16,840 bases of DNA, from NCBI GenBank assembly GCA_009774615.1, contig VSOC01000085.1, forward strand, positions 1 to 16,840, in the 5' to 3' direction. The position numbers were made by a program, and so were the translations under genes. Positions 14,139-16,840 of the stretch are shown here, piece after piece. Position 1 is the first letter of the stretch, and every line of letters begins with the position of its first letter. The notes beneath the pieces were generated by a model. That model was not told the DNA's origin. It was given only the letters and a program-made list of their open reading frames with translations, and ran no database searches. This DNA comes from Lachnospiraceae bacterium (lineage in GTDB: Bacteria; Bacillota; Clostridia; Lachnospirales; Lachnospiraceae).

Positions 14139-15972
14139 CTTGTACCAACTCCATTAATTCATCAAAATCAACTTCTGTTAATTCTTCTAAACGTTCCCTG
14201 TTAATCTCTGTCATATGGCAATAATATAATTTTCCATCCTTTGAATAAATAGGACGTTTTTTCTTATTACTTTTACTTCCGCTTTCAGAAGTATAACGAT
14301 TAATTAGTCCTTCATGTGCCAAAACTTTTCGTAATGTAACGGGTGTTACATTTGCAGAAGCAAGTTCCGGCAAAATATAATTTATGAGCACTGTGTCTGA
14401 TAAATACAGTGCTTTTTTATCCATGAGTATCGTAAAATTAAGTTCTTTTTTGTCAACTTTATCTTTTGCCATTCGAAGTTTTATTCCCTCTTTTTTCTGA
14501 ATTTTTTTCAGAATTATCTCAGCAACAATACTGCTTATTCCTTCTACGTCTGCAAACATTTCAGCCGAAGAAATCAAATTTTTCAATTCTGCTAATATTT
14601 TTTTCGGTTCAGAAACACACTTTTTTATCATCTCCATATCCAAAAATGTTTCTGCTGCTAAACTTAGCATACGAGCAATGTTTGAATTTAGGGATTTTAC
14701 CCAAAATAGCCCTTCAAGCAATTCTGGAGTGTTTTCTATGGTATGAATAAGATAACTTACCAGTTGAGCTACTTTACCGCGTATATCTTCATTCATCTGC
14801 AGCATAAAAAATGTTTGATCGGTTTCATCAACATCAAAAATCAATGCATCATCCAGGGAAATACCTGCTGAAATTCCGCGGCTTAGTAAAATCACCACAG
14901 CATCTGCTTTTTGGCCATCTGAAAGACTTCCAGAACAAACATAATTTTGCAAAGTTGCAATATTCCGTTTTCGTCGTCCCGAAACATCTTCAGTATCTGC
15001 ATCTATCACGATAAGCTGATCCTTCGATTCAGACAAAATCTTTTGTAATTTTTTATTCTGCATTGAAAGTGTTAAATTTAATTCTTTATCTTCAATATAA
15101 AACGAGAAAAAATTCTTTAAAACTTGGAGTGTTTTAATATTTTTACAATTTATTAAGATAATTTTTTCTTGAATAAAATTGCACCTTTGAACTAGACGGC
15201 TAGTGGTTATTCCGACAAATAAAATCGAAAACAACAACAGCAAAAATGGACTTAAACTCTTAAATATGTCCATTATGAAAACCATATTCAATCTATTGGA
15301 ATCTGTTTTTTCCGTTAATAAGGTTTTTTTTGCTGCGAACGCCGGAATATCAAACAACCACGAGTCCGCCGTCTGAAATTTCCACTTGTATTCTTTCTTC
15401 GATTGGATAGGGCTTCCAATTAATTCAGGATACAACGTCAATTCACATTCCGAATTGCATTGCACCCACCCTGCCCGTGGATCACATTTGATATATTTTG
15501 TCACTTGAAATTCTGCCAAATGTTCCATAAACATTCGCAATATAAATGAATCATTTTTGCAGACTCTGAAAATAATTCCATGGTCACGCAGTGTTTGAAT
15601 CATTTCCTTTTTCCCCCAGCAGTTATTTGCAACAAAAACCATATTTTGATTTTTATTGACCTGATAAATCAGCAGCCTTCCATCATCAAAACCAAATTTT
15701 GGCTCATAATTAACCAAAATTATCTCTTGAATAATGCCATCGAAAAACTCCACTACTTCACCTTTCTTGGTAGCATTTTCTCGATAAAAATACGTTTTAT
15801 CCGAATCTTTTGAGGTGCAAAACCTAATGCTATAATCCAAGGGAACTTTATTTTTTGCCTCGTGTGCAGCTACAGCAAATTCCCCAATCCGTTCTATTGC
15901 TCCAGCTTCGATTAAATTTTGAATAACTGGTATTGGTATAGCATATCCCTGATTTTCATTTCCATAACCCAT
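14128..15972 (-). CDS. DUF927/SF3-helicase-like protein with degenerate P-loop and hydrophobic segment
   Basis: A 614-aa protein whose first 200 residues resemble DUF927, the module next to primases in plasmid and phage replication proteins: YFYRENATKKGEVVEFFDG, then HGIIFRV, FMEHLAEFQVTKY and CDPRAGWVQ. A helicase-like core follows. NRLNMVFIMDIFKSLSPFLLLLF (226-248) is the A-PLL region of DUF927 proteins, here hydrophobic enough to be a membrane helix to about 256. At the Walker A position stands INCKNIKT (274-281), retaining K-T but no glycine loop. IVIDADTE (321-328) fits Walker B with D324. The rest has a winged-helix-like tail (TPVTLRKVLAHEGLINRY). ATP hydrolysis is doubtful, so the next gene's intact ATPase may supply it. 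AAGGAGG precedes the ATG. Assignment rests on motif order from memory. Confidence 0.6.
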   Translation of the reverse strand: MGYGNENQGYAIPIPVIQNLIEAGAIERIGEFAVAAHEAKNKVPLDYSIRFCTSKDSDKTYFYRENATKKGEVVEFFDGIIQEIILVNYEPKFGFDDGRLLIYQVNKNQNMVFVANNCWGKKEMIQTLRDHGIIFRVCKNDSFILRMFMEHLAEFQVTKYIKCDPRAGWVQCNSECELTLYPELIGSPIQSKKEYKWKFQTADSWLFDIPAFAAKKTLLTEKTDSNRLNMVFIMDIFKSLSPFLLLLFSILFVGITTSRLVQRCNFIQEKIILINCKNIKTLQVLKNFFSFYIEDKELNLTLSMQNKKLQKILSESKDQLIVIDADTEDVSGRRKRNIATLQNYVCSGSLSDGQKADAVVILLSRGISAGISLDDALIFDVDETDQTFFMLQMNEDIRGKVAQLVSYLIHTIENTPELLEGLFWVKSLNSNIARMLSLAAETFLDMEMIKKCVSEPKKILAELKNLISSAEMFADVEGISSIVAEIILKKIQKKEGIKLRMAKDKVDKKELNFTILMDKKALYLSDTVLINYILPELASANVTPVTLRKVLAHEGLINRYTSESGSKSNKKKRPIYSKDGKLYYCHMTEINRERLEELTEVDFDELMELVQDEK

Positions 15973-16043
15973 TTGAATTTCCTCCTTATTTAGTTATTCC
16001 TATTCCTTGCCAGGTACTTGTAAAACGCAAATCCTTTCAGGAT

Positions 16044-16061
16044 GGACGGGCTTCGTCCGAC
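16044..16061 (+). repeat. Right copy of flanking direct repeat and hairpin
   Basis: GGACGGGC then TTCGTCCGAC matches the left copy at 10741-10762 apart from a missing GGAC. GGACG (16044-16048) pairs with CGTCC (16054-16058) around a 5-base loop. It lies about 72 bases upstream of the DUF927-like gene, between that gene and the divergent 194-aa gene, at the outer edge of the module. Confidence 0.55.
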
Positions 16062-16120
16062 AAGATAAAGTCTATCAAAAAAATACGGTAATAAATATGA
16101 TTAATTTCAAATCTTTTTTG

Positions 16121-16149
16121 TTGAAAATTTACACTAGACATGGTAAAAT
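16121..16149 (+). promoter_or_regulatory. Sigma-A promoter of the 194-aa gene
   Basis: TTGAAA (16121-16126), a 17-base spacer and TAAAAT (16144-16149) are close to consensus. The start point would be near 16156, just before the AAAGGAG ribosome site, giving a very short leader. Confidence 0.65.
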
Positions 16150-16174
16150 TAAGCTAAAAAAGGAGAAATACTGT

Positions 16175-16759
16175 ATGAATCTATATACATTTGAAAATTT
16201 GAGCGATAATTCACCTGAATTATCAGATTTCAAAGCCTTTTTGCAATATTCCCTGCATTTATATCGTTCAACGGATGAACTTCTCATCCAAGAAGCTAAT
16301 AATGGCTCTGAGTATATTGAAGCCGTTTTCAAAAAATGTCATGAAATTTGTTTTCCCCTATTCCATAAAAGCCGCCCATACTATTTTTTCGGCTCTTCTC
16401 CTTATTCATACGAAGAAACAAACAGCATAGAAACACTTTATCCTTCCCTGAATACAAATCCTGAATTTTGGGAATCTGCAATCAAATATCAATGCATAAT
16501 TTCTGCATTAATCACTTTAATCCATTTTAATGTAAGTGATTTAAAAATATCTCATTATGCACTTTGTAACAAAACAAATGACCACGGCTACTTTTCTCTA
16601 TTAGAGAAAAAAATACTTTACATTAAAGAAGAAAAACTAATGTTTTCATCTTACCAAAAAACCGGAAAATCTTCAGACTACAATAATCTATGTTCTAATT
16701 TCCTAAAAACCTTTAGAACTTTTACTTCCAAACTAACTTCCGACGAAAAAAACATTTAA
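16175..16759 (+). CDS. Unrecognised 194-aa protein
   Basis: The start is set at 16175 (MNLYTFENLSDNSPELSDF) because AAAGGAG (16158-16164) lies ten bases upstream and a good promoter ends at 16149. The frame is open back to 16007, but that part crosses the promoter and hairpin and is not credible. The product is soluble, mostly helical by composition, rich in Ser, Tyr, Phe and Lys, without signal peptide, transmembrane segment or cysteine motif. Residues about 25-130 look like the folded core (FKAFLQYSLHLYRSTDELL, then YQCIISALITLIHFNVSDL), and the tail is Ser/Thr/Lys rich. I recognise no family. It is divergent from the DUF927-like gene across the element edge, so it may be host sequence or a cargo/regulatory gene. 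The last 81 bases after it show nothing. Confidence 0.65.
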   Translation: MNLYTFENLSDNSPELSDFKAFLQYSLHLYRSTDELLIQEANNGSEYIEAVFKKCHEICFPLFHKSRPYYFFGSSPYSYEETNSIETLYPSLNTNPEFWESAIKYQCIISALITLIHFNVSDLKISHYALCNKTNDHGYFSLLEKKILYIKEEKLMFSSYQKTGKSSDYNNLCSNFLKTFRTFTSKLTSDEKNI

Positions 16760-16840
16760 GGGATAAAATCTTGTAATTATATTTATCTTTTTAATGCCGA
16801 TTTACTTTATTACCTTTATAAAACAAATATGAGTGATAAT

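Noticed and set aside
16007..16174. Upstream extension of the 194-aa gene to an ATG at 16007
   Set aside because: It would run through the flanking repeat, the promoter and the ribosome site, and the added residues do not look like protein.
1..16840. CRISPR array, tRNA or rRNA genes
   Set aside because: No regularly spaced repeats, no cloverleaf with TTCGA-type arm, and no rRNA-like sequence were found on either strand.

Overview
The window looks like a chromosomal segment of an anaerobic Firmicute of the Clostridia/Lachnospiraceae type. The grounds are strong AGGAGG ribosome sites, Stickland-like acyl-CoA enzymes, an Rpn-family nuclease, a PF09820/PF08011 ATPase-nuclease and two large serine recombinases. 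This is inferred from gene content; there is no rRNA or other marker, and I saw no tRNA, rRNA or CRISPR array.

Region 1 (1-1712) is the decayed end of an integrated element. A large serine recombinase gene has lost the part encoding its catalytic serine. It abuts an acyl-CoA dehydrogenase gene that is cut off in mid-fold, with an imperfect palindrome at the junction.

Region 2 (about 1.7-7.5 kb) is metabolic. Minus strand, in order of transcription: an intact acyl-CoA dehydrogenase, a structured terminator/attenuator, a family III (FldA/HadA/CaiB-like) CoA-transferase, then the interrupted dehydrogenase. Divergently, on the plus strand: a hotdog thioesterase, a NitT/TauT-type ABC ATPase and its permease, which lacks the C-terminal end. 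The 0.48-kb divergent spacer has a promoter facing each way and a T-N11-A palindrome typical of LysR-type regulators. The set suggests uptake of an acid, activation by CoA transfer, reduction or oxidation of its acyl-CoA, and CoA release. The substrate cannot be read from sequence.

Region 3 (about 7.5-10.7 kb) is visibly AT-richer accessory DNA. It holds a PF09820/PF08011 ATPase-nuclease, an Rpn-type PD-(D/E)XK nuclease/transposase, and fragments of similar decayed genes.

Region 4 (about 10.74-16.06 kb) is the most interesting part. It is a compact minus-strand module flanked by related, directly repeated hairpin sequences. In order of transcription it holds a 614-aa DUF927/SF3-helicase-like protein with a ruined Walker A motif and a hydrophobic segment, a HerA/VirD4-like ATPase overlapping it by 11 nt, an 11-codon leader ORF, two inverted repeats, a 40-aa ORF, and an intact 639-aa large serine recombinase carrying an extra C-terminal winged helix. 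I read this as a small integrative element whose cargo is a paired ATPase system of unknown job (replication, DNA transfer or defence). Just outside it, a divergent plus-strand gene with a clear sigma-A promoter encodes an unrecognised 194-aa protein.
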